From Phycisphaerae bacterium (GTDB lineage Bacteria > Planctomycetota > Phycisphaerae > UBA1845 > Fen-1342): a stretch of 14,864 bases of DNA. Positions 13,402 through 14,864 of the stretch are shown here, in pieces. Both the position numbers and the translations under genes were made by a program. The notes under the pieces were generated by a model. That model was not told the origin of the DNA, did no database searches, and saw only the letters and a list, made by a program, of their open reading frames with translations. Position 1 is the stretch's first letter; the number at the start of each line of letters is the position of its first letter. Location of the stretch: positions 1-14,864 of the forward strand of contig JAFGRR010000148.1 in NCBI GenBank assembly GCA_016935035.1. The letters run 5' to 3'.

Positions 13402-14864
13402 TTACTCCTGGTCCTCCACCGTCACGCGGATTTCGGCGCCGTTGCAGCGGATCTCGGGGACGTACATGGCCTGGCCGATCGTCGGCATGGCGTTGAACTT
13501 GCCCGGGACCTCGGCTCGCAGTTCGTAACGCATCTCCCAAATGCCCTCGGGCAACTGGTCGATGAACAGCGCGACCTTGCGATCACGCAGTTCGCGATGC
13601 ACCCAGCGCTGCTTGCCGGTGTAATCGGCGGAATCACGCTGCATGTGCTCCTCGGACCGACGGACGTCGGTTGTCTCGTTGCCGAACTGCCGGCTGACGG
13701 CGGCGGACTTCAACTGGCGGACGTGGAAGTCGGCGCCGCTGCGCAGCTCGACGCTCTCAAAGCCCGCCGGCTTGAGGTCCTCGAAGATGAGGTACTCATA
13801 GTTGTTCTTCGACTCGATCGTGATGACCGACTCGACCCGCTCGCCGCTGACGATGCTGTCGCCGTCGTTGAGCGGCACACGCTCATACGTAGTGCCGCGC
13901 AGCAGCGTCTCACGCTCGACGAGCTTGTAGTACTGCCGCCGCACGAAAATCTCGTTCCCCGCCGGCGGAATTGGGATTTCGAGGCTGTAGAAACGGGCCT
14001 CGGCCGCGAAATACAGCGGCCCATCGCCGCCGCGTTTGATGCGGATTTCGTTGGCGCCGTCGCGAATCAGCTCGCGATCGATCTCAAACCGGCTCGGGGC
14101 CGACAGCCCGTCGCTGACTGTCAGCTTGCGCTTGGCGACCGACTGCCCGTTGACGAACAGCTCGTATCCCATCTCCGGCGCCAGCTCGCCGCTGGCGCGC
14201 AGATAGTCGTTCAGCGCCAGCACGACCAGCGCCGTATCGCGCGTGCTGCGCCACTGCGCCCCACGCCGATTCTTGACCAGCCAGTTGGTCACCGGCTCGA
14301 TGAGCGCATTCTCCGGGTCGATCGCCAGCAGCGCCCGCAGCACGAACGCCGTCGCTTCCTCGCCGCCGTCCGACCAGCGGTAGTAGATACCGTCCTCGCC
14401 CCAGTGCGCCGTCGGAATGACGGCGGCGTGCGATTCCTGAGCGCCGCGCTGAATAACCGACGTGTCCGGCGTCTCGTCGCGGATCACGCCGTTTTCGAGA
14501 TTGCGGACCAGCGTCTGCGCCATCTCGGTCTCGCCGTAGTAATGGGCTGACAAGGCCAGCAGCGCCCGCGTATAGGCATTGAGCTGATCGCGGCGTTTGT
14601 AGAGATTTCGCAGTGCCTTGGACTCAAAGCGCGTGATGTCACCGCCGGTCTTGTGGTGATACACGGCCAGCGCGTGCAGCATCCACGCCTGCGCATCCGG
14701 CTGAAGCTCTTCCTCAACGATCTCATGTTGCAGGTATTTCATGCTGCGATTGAGCGCGTCCACGTCGATCTCGATGCCGGCGTCGTCCGCCAGTATCAGG
14801 CCCCACGCGACATAGCCGGTCATGAAGTGATCGCTCGGCTGATCGATCGGGTCTTTCCACCAAC
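13402..14864 (-). CDS. Bacterial alpha-2-macroglobulin family protein, C-terminal part
   Basis: The last 486 residues of a large periplasmic or envelope protease-trap protein, in frame to the window edge. It begins WWKDPIDQPSDHFMTGYVAWGL, the helical repeat of the thiol-ester (TED) alpha/alpha toroid. More TED helices follow (AQAWMLHALAVYHH, YTRALLALSAHYYGE, EEATAFVLRALLAIDPE) and the LVKNRRGAQWRSTRDTALVVLALNDYL block that closes the domain. The rest is beta-rich, including an insertion with RRQYYKLVERETLLRG, and ends with the macroglobulin receptor-binding-like module (LPEGIWEMRYELRAEVPGKF, TIGQAMYVPEIRCNGAEIRVTV). The CxEQ thiol-ester site, if present, lies upstream of this part. Whole proteins of this type are about 1,500-2,000 residues. 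The stop is TAA at 13404-13402. It is convergent with the zinc-ribbon gene. Confidence 0.92.
   Translation of the reverse strand, partial: WWKDPIDQPSDHFMTGYVAWGLILADDAGIEIDVDALNRSMKYLQHEIVEEELQPDAQAWMLHALAVYHHKTGGDITRFESKALRNLYKRRDQLNAYTRALLALSAHYYGETEMAQTLVRNLENGVIRDETPDTSVIQRGAQESHAAVIPTAHWGEDGIYYRWSDGGEEATAFVLRALLAIDPENALIEPVTNWLVKNRRGAQWRSTRDTALVVLALNDYLRASGELAPEMGYELFVNGQSVAKRKLTVSDGLSAPSRFEIDRELIRDGANEIRIKRGGDGPLYFAAEARFYSLEIPIPPAGNEIFVRRQYYKLVERETLLRGTTYERVPLNDGDSIVSGERVESVITIESKNNYEYLIFEDLKPAGFESVELRSGADFHVRQLKSAAVSRQFGNETTDVRRSEEHMQRDSADYTGKQRWVHRELRDRKVALFIDQLPEGIWEMRYELRAEVPGKFNAMPTIGQAMYVPEIRCNGAEIRVTVEDQE

Noticed and set aside
13204..14550. A 448-codon open frame on the plus strand opposite the alpha-2-macroglobulin gene
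   Set aside because: It is the antisense shadow of a clear family member, with low-complexity content and no domain.

Overview
The window is GC-rich bacterial DNA, most likely from the phylum Planctomycetota and probably near the Phycisphaerae. Three things point there: a prepilin-like protein with an H-Xn-DG type motif, membrane proteins that open with a C-x-x-C-G-Y-N-L zinc ribbon, and small palindromic repeats scattered between genes. The lineage call is inference from gene style; no rRNA or other marker is present.

Layout. 1-528: 3' end of gatA (amidotransferase A subunit). 639-2119: a small membrane-anchored zinc-ribbon protein, then a type IV prepilin-like/pseudopilin protein. 2321-7094: a tight three-gene unit of a canonical PilT-type ATPase, a membrane-anchored GspE/PilB-like protein whose nucleotide-binding motifs are nearly all degraded, and a CvpA-like four-helix membrane protein with a very large extracytoplasmic part. 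7271-7900: a putative lipoprotein bracketed by two copies of a palindromic repeat. 8289-8564 (minus): a 91-residue coiled-coil protein with a strong intrinsic terminator and a structured 5' leader. 8936-12315: pheS and pheT overlapping by 10 bases, both of the archaeal/eukaryotic cytosolic architecture rather than the usual bacterial one, PheT with an extra four-cysteine zinc ribbon near its N-terminus. 12437-13336: a zinc-ribbon multi-pass membrane protein between two inverted copies of a second repeat. 13402-14864 (minus): the C-terminal part of a bacterial alpha-2-macroglobulin, running off the window.

How the genes fit together. The prepilin-like protein, PilT, the degraded ATPase and the CvpA-like protein are plausibly one envelope or pilus-related neighbourhood. 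PilT would supply ATP-driven force, while the degraded relative, tied to the membrane by about three helices, could act only as a scaffold or regulatory partner. The PheRS genes are an independent housekeeping operon whose architecture suggests an ancient replacement by an archaeal-type enzyme. The two repeat families sit at gene ends, and each supplies the stop codon of one gene (pheT and the zinc-ribbon membrane protein).

The points most worth a second look are the membrane-bound pseudo-ATPase beside PilT, the archaeal-type PheRS with its zinc ribbon, and the stop-codon-bearing palindromic repeats. Novelty relative to databases could not be tested here.
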